A stretch of 17,213 nucleotides of DNA, taken from NCBI GenBank assembly GCA_003553895.1, contig PWFM01000188.1, positions 1 through 17,213 on the forward strand. The letters run 5' to 3'. Source of the stretch: Syntrophomonadaceae bacterium (lineage in GTDB: Bacteria; Bacillota; Dethiobacteria; DTU022). Position 1 is the first letter of the stretch, and each line of letters starts with the position of its first letter. This document shows positions 1 to 7,144 of the stretch, in pieces. The translations under genes and the position numbers were made by a program. The notes beneath the pieces were generated by a model that had not been told where the DNA came from, did not search any database, and was given only the letters and a program-made list of their open reading frames with translations.

Positions 1-470
1 CCCCGGCCGGGGTCAGGAAGATCGAGGTCACCACTACCGAGGAGATGTTCGAAGCTGTTTTTGAACATTACCGGGATTGCCGCCTGGTGATCAAGGCGGC
101 GGCGGTTTCCGATTACCGGCCCATGGAGGTTTCCCGGCAGAAGGTGAAAAAAACCAGCGAATTGTCCACTATTGAGCTGGCCAGAAACCGGGACATCCTG
201 ATGGAGCTGGGAAAAGAGAAAGGAGATCGGATCCTGGTCGGGTTTGCCGCTGAAACAGAAGATATTTATGAAAATGCCCGGCAGAAACTGGCCCGGAAAA
301 ACCTGGATCTGATCATTGTCAACAACCTGAAAGAGCCGGGCGCCGGTTTTGCCGTTCCCACCAACCGGGTTTCCCTGATAGATCGCAGCGGGGAGGTAGA
401 AAACCTGCCCCTGATGGAAAAAGAAGAACTGGCCCACCATATCCTCGACCGCATCGCCGGTCTGCTATAA
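1..470 (+). CDS. coaBC: Phosphopantothenoylcysteine synthase domain of bifunctional CoaBC (3' end only)
   Basis: This is the C-terminal part of the coenzyme A synthesis enzyme. The CoaB domain ligates cysteine to 4'-phosphopantothenate (CTP-dependent in bacteria) and the CoaC domain, outside the window, decarboxylates the product. The reading frame is open from base 3, so the gene begins upstream. The ATG at base 45 is internal, because the residues before it (GVRKIEVTTTEEM) already match the family. Visible CoaB hallmarks are the KAAAVSDYRP segment, the lysine-rich QKVKK that handles the acyl-cytidylate intermediate, the GFAAET segment, and the NNL...GAGF...TNRVSLI end typical of the domain. 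It stops with TAA at 468-470, overlapping the stop of the convergent minus-strand gene by six bases, so no terminator fits between them. Bifunctionality is inferred from the family; only the synthase half is visible. Confidence 0.95.
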   Translation, partial: PAGVRKIEVTTTEEMFEAVFEHYRDCRLVIKAAAVSDYRPMEVSRQKVKKTSELSTIELARNRDILMELGKEKGDRILVGFAAETEDIYENARQKLARKNLDLIIVNNLKEPGAGFAVPTNRVSLIDRSGEVENLPLMEKEELAHHILDRIAGLL

Positions 471-1082
471 GGTTAATTCCAATAGCCGCGGGGTGATCAG
501 GATTTCGATGGCGGCAGCGGCGATTAAGAGCAATACTGTAAGCGGCAAAATGGAGATGGCCTCTTTCCAGATATAGCGGAAGCTCTGGATCCGGGTTTTG
601 CCCGGCAGGGGAGAGGCAACGCAGTGAAAGCCGAACTTCAAACCGAGGGCGGCGCATAAGAAAAAGGCAAACAGTTCAAAGATGCCGTGGGGCAGCAGGC
701 CGAAGGCGATCACCTGGAGCAGTGAGCCCCCTTCACCGGCGGAAAAAGAAAGCAGGGTTCCCACCATTGCCCCGTTAACGCCGAGGGTGATCAGCGGCGA
801 AACGCCGGCCAGGAAACCGAGCAGCAGCATCTGGGCCATCGAAAAAAAATTGTTCATGAAAATGAGGGCGATCCCCACCGGGGGAGCAGAATCCAGGATC
901 AGCGAGAACAGGCCTTCCAGCGCTTGCAGCTGTTCATCTAAAGCCGGTTCGGCGGCCGATTCGCCAAAAGCGGGCGCGAAATAAAAGAAGATGGAACAGC
1001 CAAAAAATATAGCGGCAGCCATGTAGATCCAGCTGCGGTTTTCCCTGATTACCTGTCCGGCCGGAAAGAAAATACGGAACAC
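465..1082 (-). CDS. SpoIIM-family (DUF95) integral membrane protein
   Basis: The product is a multi-pass membrane protein of about 205 residues. Hydrophobic stretches lie near the N-terminus (IYMAAAIFFGCSIFFYF), in the middle (MAQMLLLGFLAGVSPLITLG), across the signature region, and at the C-terminus (ILPLTVLLLIAAAAIEIL). The signature GLLPHGIFELFAFFL matches the SpoIIM/DUF95 family pattern G-x-x-PHG-x-x-E. Canonical Bacillus SpoIIM works with SpoIID and SpoIIP in engulfment, but as I recall it lacks this PHGIFE form, so I leave the symbol blank and do not claim a sporulation role. The longest open frame begins at TTG 1088, but that codon is only two bases from the AGAGG ribosome-binding site. 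GTG at 1082 has an 8-base spacer and is preferred. It is the only minus-strand gene, divergent from priA and convergent on coaBC. Confidence 0.82.
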   Translation of the reverse strand: MFRIFFPAGQVIRENRSWIYMAAAIFFGCSIFFYFAPAFGESAAEPALDEQLQALEGLFSLILDSAPPVGIALIFMNNFFSMAQMLLLGFLAGVSPLITLGVNGAMVGTLLSFSAGEGGSLLQVIAFGLLPHGIFELFAFFLCAALGLKFGFHCVASPLPGKTRIQSFRYIWKEAISILPLTVLLLIAAAAIEILITPRLLELTL

Positions 1083-1144
1083 GGGCAAAACCTCTTTCTT
1101 AAAGCTTGCTTAATAATATCAAATTAATGGACAGGGGTAAATAG
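1083..1144. other. Divergent intergenic region between the SpoIIM-family gene and priA
   Basis: About 60 bases, markedly AT-rich in the middle (1101-1127) compared with its surroundings. Both genes must be transcribed outward from this area or from inside each other's 5' ends. TAATAT at 1114-1119 is a possible -10 for priA, but I cannot find a convincing -35 at the right distance, so no promoter is called. The priA ribosome-binding site AGGGG lies at 1133-1137. Confidence 0.45.
1091..1098 (-). promoter_or_regulatory. Shine-Dalgarno site that decides the start of the SpoIIM-family gene
   Basis: Read on the minus strand, this is GAAAGAGG. It sits two bases before the TTG at 1088 but eight bases before the GTG at 1082, so the GTG is the likely start. 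Confidence 0.6.
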
Positions 1145-3358
1145 ATGCCTCTTTACGCAGAAGTAATAATTGACCTGGTCAGCAATGCAGTTGACCGGCC
1201 TTTTCATTACCATATCCCCTCAGAAATGCAGGATAAAATCAAACCCGGCATGCGGGTGGAAGTGCCTTTCTCCAACCGCCGCTGCCAGGGCTATGTGCTG
1301 CGCCTGCCCGGGAAAAGCGCCGTCGATTCCCTCAAAGATATCGCAGCCATTATTGATCCTGAACCGCTTTTAACGGCGGAGCAGCTGGCCCTCAGCCACT
1401 GGCTTTCAATGCGCTTCTACTGCCGCCTGATCGATGCCCTCCATGCCATGATCCCGGCTTCTTTTCGTAAGGGCAAAAGGCCGGGTGAAATCAAGGTTAT
1501 TGAGCCGACCGACCTTGCTGATGGGGCCGCATTAAAAAGGGCTCCGGCTCAAGAAAAAACCCTGGATCTTCTCAGACAGAAGGGACCGCTGCCCAGGCAG
1601 GAACTGATCCGGCTGGGGGCGAATAGCCACTCCATTCGGAGCCTGGAGCAAAAAGGCCTGGTTCGCGCGGTAACAGCCCGAGCAACTTCCCCCGTTAATG
1701 ATGGCCTGGAAGATGAGCAGGTTTCCCTGACCAAACCCCACCTGCTGCGGGAAGAACAGGCGATCTGCTTTAACCGGATCAGGGCTGCTTTGGAAGAAGA
1801 TAAACCTGAAAAAATGCTTTTGCACGGCATTACGGCCAGCGGCAAGACGGAAATATATCTCCAGAGCATTGCCCGCTGCCTGGAACTGGGCCGCAGCGCC
1901 ATGATCCTGGTTCCTGAAATAGCGCTGACGCCCCAGATGATCGAGCATTTTGCGGGACGTTTTCCGGGGCGGGTTGCCGTCCTGCACAGCAGGTTGAGCG
2001 TGGCCGAGAAAAACCGCCAGTGGCAGATGATCCTGGACGGCAGGGCCAGAGTGGTCCTGGGAGCGCGTTCAGCCATCTTTGCTCCCCTGGGCATAATCGG
2101 CTTGATTATTATCGACGAAGAACATGAAACCACCTACAAGCAGGAAGAGGCCCCCCGCTATCATGCCCGCGAAGTGGCCTGGTGGCGGGCCCGCTATAAC
2201 CGGGCCGTCCTTATGCTCGGCAGCGCCACCCCTTCCCTGGAAAGCTACCATGAAGCCCTGGAGGGAAAATCCGTCCTCTTAAGAATGCAGGAACGGGTGA
2301 CCCCGATCCAGCTTCCCCCCGTAAGCGTGGTCGATATGCGCGAAGAGCTCAAGTCCGGTCACCGTTTTATCTTCAGCCGCCGGCTCCTGGAAGAGCTGAA
2401 CGGGGTGATCGAGCGTGATGAACAGGCCCTTCTTTTTATTAACCGGCGCGGTTTTGCCGGTTTTGTTCTCTGCCGGGAATGCGGGCACGTGGTCCGCTGT
2501 TCCTCCTGCGATGTATCCCTGACCCTGCACCTGGACCGGCAGGTCATGTGCTGCCACTACTGCGCCCATGAGGCCCCGGTGCCCGAAACCTGTCCCGCCT
2601 GCCGGGGCACCAAAATCCGTTATTTTAGCGCCGGCACTCAGCGGGTGGAAGAAGAAGTAAAAAAACTCTACCCGGAAACACCCCTGATCCGTATGGATCG
2701 CGACACCACCACCGGCCGCCATGCCCATAGCCACTATTACCAGCAGTTTCGGGAACGGAAAGCCAAGATTTTGATCGGCACCCAGATGATCGCCAAGGGG
2801 TTTGACTTTCCCGATGTCACCCTGGTCGGGGTGGTCGCCGCTGATACTACCCTTAACCTGCCCGACTTCAGGGCCCCGGAGCGCACCTTCCAGCTGCTGA
2901 CCCAGGTAGCTGGCCGTACCGCGCGCGGTCCCAGGGGCGGCAGAGTAATTGTCCAGACCTACCATCCCCGCCATCACAGCATTGTCACGGCGGCCGATCA
3001 CGATTATATATCTTTCTTTGAAAAAGAACTGGAAAATCGGCGTCAGCTGGCCTATCCACCTTTTTCCGAACTGGTCCGGTTTTTATTCAGCGGGCCCGAT
3101 GAAGAAGCCGTGTTCGAAGCCGCCACCTGGCTGACCGGCCGCCTTGAACCGGCCGCCGGAGAAGCCCAGATCCTCGGCCCCGCCCCCGCCTCGCTTTACC
3201 GCATTAAGGAGCAGTACCGGGTCCATACTATTTTAAAAGGCAGGGCCCTGCCCCGCCTGGCCCCGGGCCTTAAAAAAGTGATTCGCGAATATCACCGGCG
3301 CAAGGATTCCGGCTCTGTGCGCCTGGCGGTAGATTTTAACCCGCAGGTAGTGCTATAA
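1145..3358 (+). CDS. priA: Primosomal protein N' (replication restart helicase PriA)
   Basis: PriA is a superfamily 2 3'-to-5' DNA helicase that recognises abandoned forks and reloads the replicative helicase. The 737 residues show, in order, an N-terminal 3'-DNA-binding domain (from about residue 5, YAEVIIDL...FHYHIP), a winged-helix-like linker (about 135-190), and the ATPase core. The core has Walker A GITASGKTEIYLQ (about 228-240), Walker B IIDEEHE (about 321-327) and LGSATPS. The zinc-binding insertion with eight cysteines (CRECG, CSSCD, CCHYC, CPAC, about 443-490) follows. The second helicase lobe carries DRDTT, GTQMIAKGFDFPDVTLVG and the QVAGRTARG motif VI. Length is normal for Firmicutes. 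It starts at ATG 1145 with AGGGG seven bases upstream. It leads the priA-def-fmt-rsmB group; def begins 26 bases after its stop. No key residue appears to be missing. Confidence 0.98.
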   Translation: MPLYAEVIIDLVSNAVDRPFHYHIPSEMQDKIKPGMRVEVPFSNRRCQGYVLRLPGKSAVDSLKDIAAIIDPEPLLTAEQLALSHWLSMRFYCRLIDALHAMIPASFRKGKRPGEIKVIEPTDLADGAALKRAPAQEKTLDLLRQKGPLPRQELIRLGANSHSIRSLEQKGLVRAVTARATSPVNDGLEDEQVSLTKPHLLREEQAICFNRIRAALEEDKPEKMLLHGITASGKTEIYLQSIARCLELGRSAMILVPEIALTPQMIEHFAGRFPGRVAVLHSRLSVAEKNRQWQMILDGRARVVLGARSAIFAPLGIIGLIIIDEEHETTYKQEEAPRYHAREVAWWRARYNRAVLMLGSATPSLESYHEALEGKSVLLRMQERVTPIQLPPVSVVDMREELKSGHRFIFSRRLLEELNGVIERDEQALLFINRRGFAGFVLCRECGHVVRCSSCDVSLTLHLDRQVMCCHYCAHEAPVPETCPACRGTKIRYFSAGTQRVEEEVKKLYPETPLIRMDRDTTTGRHAHSHYYQQFRERKAKILIGTQMIAKGFDFPDVTLVGVVAADTTLNLPDFRAPERTFQLLTQVAGRTARGPRGGRVIVQTYHPRHHSIVTAADHDYISFFEKELENRRQLAYPPFSELVRFLFSGPDEEAVFEAATWLTGRLEPAAGEAQILGPAPASLYRIKEQYRVHTILKGRALPRLAPGLKKVIREYHRRKDSGSVRLAVDFNPQVVL

Positions 3359-3384
3359 TTATCTTGATTTAGGGAGGGGATATC

Positions 3385-3903
3385 ATGGCCTTGCGAAAAA
3401 TTTTAAATGACAACCACTCGACCCTGCGCACCAGGGCGCAGGAAGTAAAAAATATAAACAGCGCGGTCTTAAACCTCATTGACGACATGATCGAAACCAT
3501 GCGAGAAGCCGACGGAGTCGGCCTCGCCGCCAACCAGGTTGGAGTCCCCAAGCGGATCCTGGTCGCTTCCGATTGCCGGGAAGACGGGGGAGTGTATGAA
3601 CTGATCAATCCGCAGTGCGAAAAAGCGGAAGGGGAAGAGGTAGGAGTGGAAGGCTGCCTCAGCGTTCCCGGCCAATACGGGGAAGTTCCCCGTCATCAGA
3701 AAATTATCGTCAGCGCTCTTAACCGCAAGGGAGAAAAAATCCGCCTGGAGCTTGAAGGCCTGCCGGCGCGGATCTTGCTGCATGAAATGGATCACCTGGA
3801 CGGGGTCCTCTTTGTCGATAAAGCGGTCCGCATGCTTGATCCCGAGGAACTCAAGAGCGATGAAGAAAAAAGCGATGAAGAAAAAAGCGAGGAAAAATCT
3901 TGA
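3385..3903 (+). CDS. def: Peptide deformylase with acidic repeat tail
   Basis: Metallo-enzyme that removes the formyl group from the N-terminal methionine of nascent proteins at the ribosome exit. All three deformylase motifs are present: GVGLAANQ (residues 44-51), EGCLS with metal ligand Cys91, and HEMDH with ligands His133 and His137 and catalytic Glu134. The start is ATG 3385 behind AGGGAGGGG (3371-3379). The conserved fold ends near residue 155. After it comes a low-complexity tail of about 16 residues alternating KSDEE units, encoded by an imperfect 15-bp tandem repeat. The TGA stop overlaps the TTG start of fmt by four bases (3900-3903), which points to translational coupling. Def and Fmt act at opposite ends of the formyl-methionine cycle, so the pairing makes functional sense. 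The tail is not needed for the known reaction and its role is unknown. Confidence 0.98.
   Translation: MALRKILNDNHSTLRTRAQEVKNINSAVLNLIDDMIETMREADGVGLAANQVGVPKRILVASDCREDGGVYELINPQCEKAEGEEVGVEGCLSVPGQYGEVPRHQKIIVSALNRKGEKIRLELEGLPARILLHEMDHLDGVLFVDKAVRMLDPEELKSDEEKSDEEKSEEKS
3856..3897 (+). repeat. Imperfect 15-bp tandem repeat at the 3' end of def
   Basis: The unit AGCGATGAAGAAAAA (Ser-Asp-Glu-Glu-Lys) occurs twice exactly, at 3856-3870 and 3871-3885. A shortened third copy, AGCGAGGAAAAA, follows at 3886-3897. The repeat encodes the acidic tail of Def. The third copy contains GAGGA (3889-3893), six bases before the TTG start of fmt, so it also supplies the fmt ribosome-binding site. Confidence 0.9.
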
Positions 3904-4859
3904 AACCGCTCAAACTGGTTTTTATGGGAACCCCTGTTTTTGCCCTGCCCTCCCTGGAAGCTCTCCACCGCTCAGCGCACCGACTTGAAGCGGTGGTGAC
4001 CCCTCCGGATAAGCCCCGGGGACGCGGCCGCAGGCTCCAGTTGGCCCCGGTCGCGGACTGGGCCCGCAATAACGGGGTGGAAACAGTCCAGCCCGCCAGG
4101 ATGAGCGATCGCAGCTTTCAGGCCTGGCTAAAAGAAAAAGCCCCCGATCTGGTCGTGACTGTAGCTTACGGAAAGATCCTGCCCCCGGAAATACTGGACT
4201 TGCCGGCGCTGGGCTGCATTAACCTGCATGCGTCTTACCTGCCCGCCTACCGCGGTGCGGCGCCGATTCACCGGGCTGTAATGGAGGGGGCCCGCAGCAG
4301 CGGCGTAAGCGTGATCAAGATGATCCCGGAGCTTGATGCCGGCGACATTGTCATGCAGGAGCAAGAACCGGTTTCCCTTTCCGATACTGCCGGAACCCTG
4401 CACGACCGCCTGGCTGAGAAAGGGGCCGGCCTTCTTGTAAGAGCCATCGATGCCCTCTCCAGGGGAACGGTGGAACCCGTTCCCCAGGATCACGAAAAGG
4501 CCACTTATGCCCCGCCCCTGGAGCCTGGTGAAGAGCGCCTGGACTGGAGCCTGACCCCGCTGGAACTCTACAACTGCATCCGTGGTTTAAACCCCTGGCC
4601 CGGGGCCTATACCATATATGAAGGTCGGAGGATAAAAGTCTGGCAGGCGCAATGGCCTGGAGATGATGGCGCCGGCGCCAGGAAAGAGGAGCCGGGCACC
4701 ATCCTCGAAGTGGATGAGAATGCCCTTACCGTTGCCACCGGTGGCGGCGGGACCCTCAAATTGATCGAGCTGCAGCCGGCCGGGAAAAAGCCGATGGATG
4801 CCGGCTCATTTTGCTGCGGTTACCGCATTGAACCGGGCCGGCGCCTGGACGGGGAGTAG
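3900..4859 (+). CDS. fmt: Methionyl-tRNA formyltransferase
   Basis: Transfers the formyl group from 10-formyl-tetrahydrofolate to initiator Met-tRNA. The 319 residues comprise the N-terminal Rossmann-like formyltransferase domain (LVFMGTPVFALPSLEAL at the start, then VVTPPDKPRGRGR) and a C-terminal OB-like tRNA-binding domain from about residue 205. The catalytic triad is intact: Asn108 and His110 in INLHASYLPAYRGAAPIHRA, and Asp146 in ELDAGDIV. These match Asn106/His108/Asp144 of the E. coli enzyme with an offset of two. The start is TTG 3900, which overlaps the def stop by four bases and has GAGGA six bases upstream. The next ATG falls inside the nucleotide-fold core, so it cannot be the start. 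It ends with TAG at 4857-4859, five bases before rsmB. Confidence 0.98.
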   Translation: MKPLKLVFMGTPVFALPSLEALHRSAHRLEAVVTPPDKPRGRGRRLQLAPVADWARNNGVETVQPARMSDRSFQAWLKEKAPDLVVTVAYGKILPPEILDLPALGCINLHASYLPAYRGAAPIHRAVMEGARSSGVSVIKMIPELDAGDIVMQEQEPVSLSDTAGTLHDRLAEKGAGLLVRAIDALSRGTVEPVPQDHEKATYAPPLEPGEERLDWSLTPLELYNCIRGLNPWPGAYTIYEGRRIKVWQAQWPGDDGAGARKEEPGTILEVDENALTVATGGGGTLKLIELQPAGKKPMDAGSFCCGYRIEPGRRLDGE

Positions 4860-4864
4860 AAGCA

Positions 4865-6235
4865 TTGTCTGAGTCAGGCAGAACGGCTGTTAAAGCACGG
4901 GAAGCAGCGCTGAGGGCCCTGGTGCGGGTCGAACAGGACGGGGCCTACTTAAACCTGGCCTTTCCTTCTCTTTTGGAATCTCTTCCCCCTGAAGAAAGAG
5001 CCCTGGCCGTCCGCCTGGCCAGGGGAACACTGCAGCGACTCAATACCCTGGACTGGGCCCTGGACCTTTACTGCCGCCGCCCTGCCGGCACCTTAACACC
5101 CTGGATACGCAACCTCCTTCGCCTGGGCGCCTACCAGGCCCTCTACATGAAAAATATTCCCGCTTATGCCTCTGTTGATCAGTCCGTCAGGCTGGCCCGC
5201 CGTTTTGGGCATCGCGGAGTTGCCGGGCTGGTCAATGCCGTGCTGAGGCGGCTGGCCCGTGAATCGGAGAGGCTGCCCTGGCCCGATCCAGACCGCAGCC
5301 CCCTGGAATATATTTCCCTGGTTCACAGCCACCCCCGGTGGCTGGTAGAAAGGGCCGTGGAACGTTTCGGCGCCGATGACGCCGCAAGCTGGTGCCGGGC
5401 CAATAACAGTGTGGCGGCCACGACCCTCCGCCCCAACCGGCTGCGGATCACGGCCGCAGAGCTGGCCTCAATTTTGACCGGGGAAGGTTTTGCCGTTAAG
5501 GAAAGCCCCGCTATTCCCGGTATCCTGCAGGTTTCGGGCCCTCTTTCGCCGGCTGCTGCCCGCTCTTTTAAAAAAGGGTTATTTACTATCCAGGGCGAAA
5601 GTTCGGCCCTGGTTGCCCCCCTTACCGGCGCCCGTGCCGGCGAGACGGTGCTTGATCTCTGCAGCGCTCCCGGAGGGAAAGCCACCCACTTAGCCGAACT
5701 AACCGGTGATCGGGGCCGCGTGTTTGCTGTTGATGTGCGCCGCAGCCGCCTTGGCCTGGTCGAAAAAGCCGCCGAACGCCTGGGCCTGAACAGCATTAAT
5801 ACCGTGCTGGCCGATGGCAGGGAGATCGACCGCTGCGGTCTTCCGGCCCCTGCGGCTGTCCTGGTTGATGCGCCCTGTTCGGGTCTGGGCGTAATCAGGA
5901 GGCAGCCTGAGATCAAGTGGCGCCGGCGCGAACAGGATCTCGCCTCTTTCCGGGAGCTGCAGGTGGAATTGTTAAAGAGCGCCGCCGGCATCCTTCCCCC
6001 GGGAGGGAGGCTGCTTTATTCTGTTTGCAGCACCGAACCTGAAGAAACCGGCCAGGTGGTCGAGGCGTTTGACCGTTCTGCCGGCGGGTTAAAGCTTCAG
6101 GAGCTGCAGCCGCTTTTTCCCCGCCCCCTGCAGGACGGCCTTAAGCAGCCTGCCGGAGCGGGGCCTGTATTCATTTTTCCCCATCTTCACGGCCTGGACG
6201 GTTTTTTTATGGCTCTGTGGATCAAGAAAAATTAA
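4865..6235 (+). CDS. rsmB: 16S rRNA (cytosine-967-C5)-methyltransferase RsmB
   Basis: S-adenosylmethionine-dependent enzyme that makes m5C967 of 16S rRNA (E. coli numbering). The 456 residues begin with a NusB-like RNA-binding domain (about 8-135, ALRALVRVEQDGAYLNLAF...). The Fmu/NOL1 methyltransferase domain follows, with the SAM motif LDLCSAPGGKATHLAEL at about residue 260. The base-binding and catalytic cysteines are both present: Cys338 in VDAPCSGLG and Cys388 in LLYSVCSTEPEE. The start is TTG 4865 with GGGGAG (4851-4856) eight bases upstream, inside the end of fmt. In Bacillus subtilis this gene is followed by rlmN; here it is followed by a non-coding spacer and the phosphatase gene. It is the last gene of the priA group; no intrinsic terminator is visible after it. 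Confidence 0.97.
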   Translation: MSESGRTAVKAREAALRALVRVEQDGAYLNLAFPSLLESLPPEERALAVRLARGTLQRLNTLDWALDLYCRRPAGTLTPWIRNLLRLGAYQALYMKNIPAYASVDQSVRLARRFGHRGVAGLVNAVLRRLARESERLPWPDPDRSPLEYISLVHSHPRWLVERAVERFGADDAASWCRANNSVAATTLRPNRLRITAAELASILTGEGFAVKESPAIPGILQVSGPLSPAAARSFKKGLFTIQGESSALVAPLTGARAGETVLDLCSAPGGKATHLAELTGDRGRVFAVDVRRSRLGLVEKAAERLGLNSINTVLADGREIDRCGLPAPAAVLVDAPCSGLGVIRRQPEIKWRRREQDLASFRELQVELLKSAAGILPPGGRLLYSVCSTEPEETGQVVEAFDRSAGGLKLQELQPLFPRPLQDGLKQPAGAGPVFIFPHLHGLDGFFMALWIKKN

Positions 6236-6318
6236 CCGCGCTTCCAGCATGGAGGCAAAGCGGCCCGGCTCTAATGCCTCTGCAGGCCGCCACTCAGGGC
6301 TTCCGCCTGTCCGCTGTC
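6236..6318. other. Spacer after rsmB with two interleaved inverted repeats
   Basis: No credible gene. Two six-base complementary pairs are interleaved: GAGGCA (6252-6257) with TGCCTC (6275-6280), and GCGGCC (6260-6265) with GGCCGC (6285-6290). Both could form together only as an H-type pseudoknot. There is no T-run after them, so this does not look like a Rho-independent terminator. In GC-rich DNA the arrangement may be chance. Confidence 0.3.
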
Positions 6319-6347
6319 TTGCCACCTTTCTGTCAATTTGCTATACT
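6319..6347 (+). promoter_or_regulatory. Sigma-A type promoter for the phosphatase-kinase group
   Basis: TTGCCA at 6319-6324 and TATACT at 6342-6347 are separated by exactly 17 bases, with AT-rich DNA downstream. Transcription would start near 6354, about 40 bases before the TTG start of the phosphatase gene. Both hexamers differ from consensus by one base. It fits the only sizeable gap between rsmB and the next operon. Confidence 0.7.
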
Positions 6348-6394
6348 AAACATAATATCAAGACATAAACTACCGGGCAGGGAGGATCTAAATA

Positions 6395-7144
6395 TTGCAG
6401 GTCTATAGTTTGAGCAACCGGGGCATGGAACGATCCCGCAATGAAGACAGCTGTTTTGCTGAAGCAAATGCCGATTATGCTTTGCTGGTTGTCGCCGACG
6501 GCATGGGCGGGCACCAGGCCGGTAATGTCGCCAGCGCCCTGGCCGTAGAAACCGCGCGGGACTTTTGGTCCGATCTGGCCGGAAACTCTTCCCTTTCTGC
6601 CGAAGAGACCCGCCGGGCATTAGAAAAATTAATCCTTGATGCCAACCGGGCCATCATCGCCGAAGCGGCTAAAAACCCCGCCAAAAAGGGGATGGGCACC
6701 CCTCTTACAGCCGGTTTTCTCCGCGGAGAACGCCTGGTTATCGCTCATGTGGGAGACAGCAGGGCTTACCGGATCTGCAATGGCAAGATCGAACAGTTGA
6801 CAAAAGACCATTCCCTGCTGGAACAACTGCTTAATTCCGGACAAATCGAGCCGGAAGAAGCGGAGAACCATCCCCAGCGTCACGTCCTGACCAGGGCCGT
6901 TGGTATCGATGACCGGCTTGAAGTGGATATATATGAAAAAGAGATCGAAACGGGGTCGGTGCTGCTTTTCTGTACCGACGGTTTGACAAACCATGTCAAT
7001 GATCAAGAAATAAAATCGGTGTGCCTGGAACAGCAGGACCCGCAGGCAGTGGCCGAAAGCCTGATTGATCTGGCCAACGACAGAGGTGGGCATGATAACA
7101 TTACCGTGGTTATAGCCGCCGGTATTGGGGGTCAACATCTTTAA
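6395..7144 (+). CDS. prpC: PP2C-family serine/threonine phosphatase (PrpC/Stp)
   Basis: Metal-dependent protein phosphatase that reverses the action of the neighbouring PASTA kinase. The 249 residues cover the whole PP2C fold with its metal-binding motifs: SRNEDS near the N-terminus, VVADGMGGHQAGN (about 29-41), VGDSRAYRI (about 118), CTDGLTNHV (about 193) and GGHDNITVVI near the end. Length matches Bacillus PrpC. The start is TTG 6395 with AGGGAGG (6379-6385) nine bases upstream. The stop TAA (7142-7144) shares its last base with the kinase ATG (TAATG), so phosphatase and kinase are translationally coupled and probably made in a fixed ratio. No signal peptide or membrane segment is seen, so it is cytoplasmic. 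Confidence 0.96.
   Translation: MQVYSLSNRGMERSRNEDSCFAEANADYALLVVADGMGGHQAGNVASALAVETARDFWSDLAGNSSLSAEETRRALEKLILDANRAIIAEAAKNPAKKGMGTPLTAGFLRGERLVIAHVGDSRAYRICNGKIEQLTKDHSLLEQLLNSGQIEPEEAENHPQRHVLTRAVGIDDRLEVDIYEKEIETGSVLLFCTDGLTNHVNDQEIKSVCLEQQDPQAVAESLIDLANDRGGHDNITVVIAAGIGGQHL

Noticed and set aside
1101..1130. Promoter for priA in the AT-rich divergent gap
   Set aside because: A TAATAT is present, but no -35-like hexamer lies at 16-18 bases in either direction, so the call would be a guess.
2279..3001. Minus-strand open frame of 240 codons opposite priA
   Set aside because: It is fully contained in priA, over the zinc and helicase motifs, with no family match that I recognise and no ribosome-binding site argument. 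It is a shadow frame.
5323..5991. Minus-strand open frame of 222 codons opposite rsmB
   Set aside because: The Arg/Ser/Ala-rich low-information translation is typical of a reversed GC-rich gene, and it is fully inside rsmB.
6217..6408. Small plus-strand open frame of 63 codons spanning the rsmB-prpC spacer
   Set aside because: It overlaps the end of rsmB, the promoter and the prpC ribosome-binding site, and has no Shine-Dalgarno site of its own. I also saw no resemblance to a remnant of rlmN.
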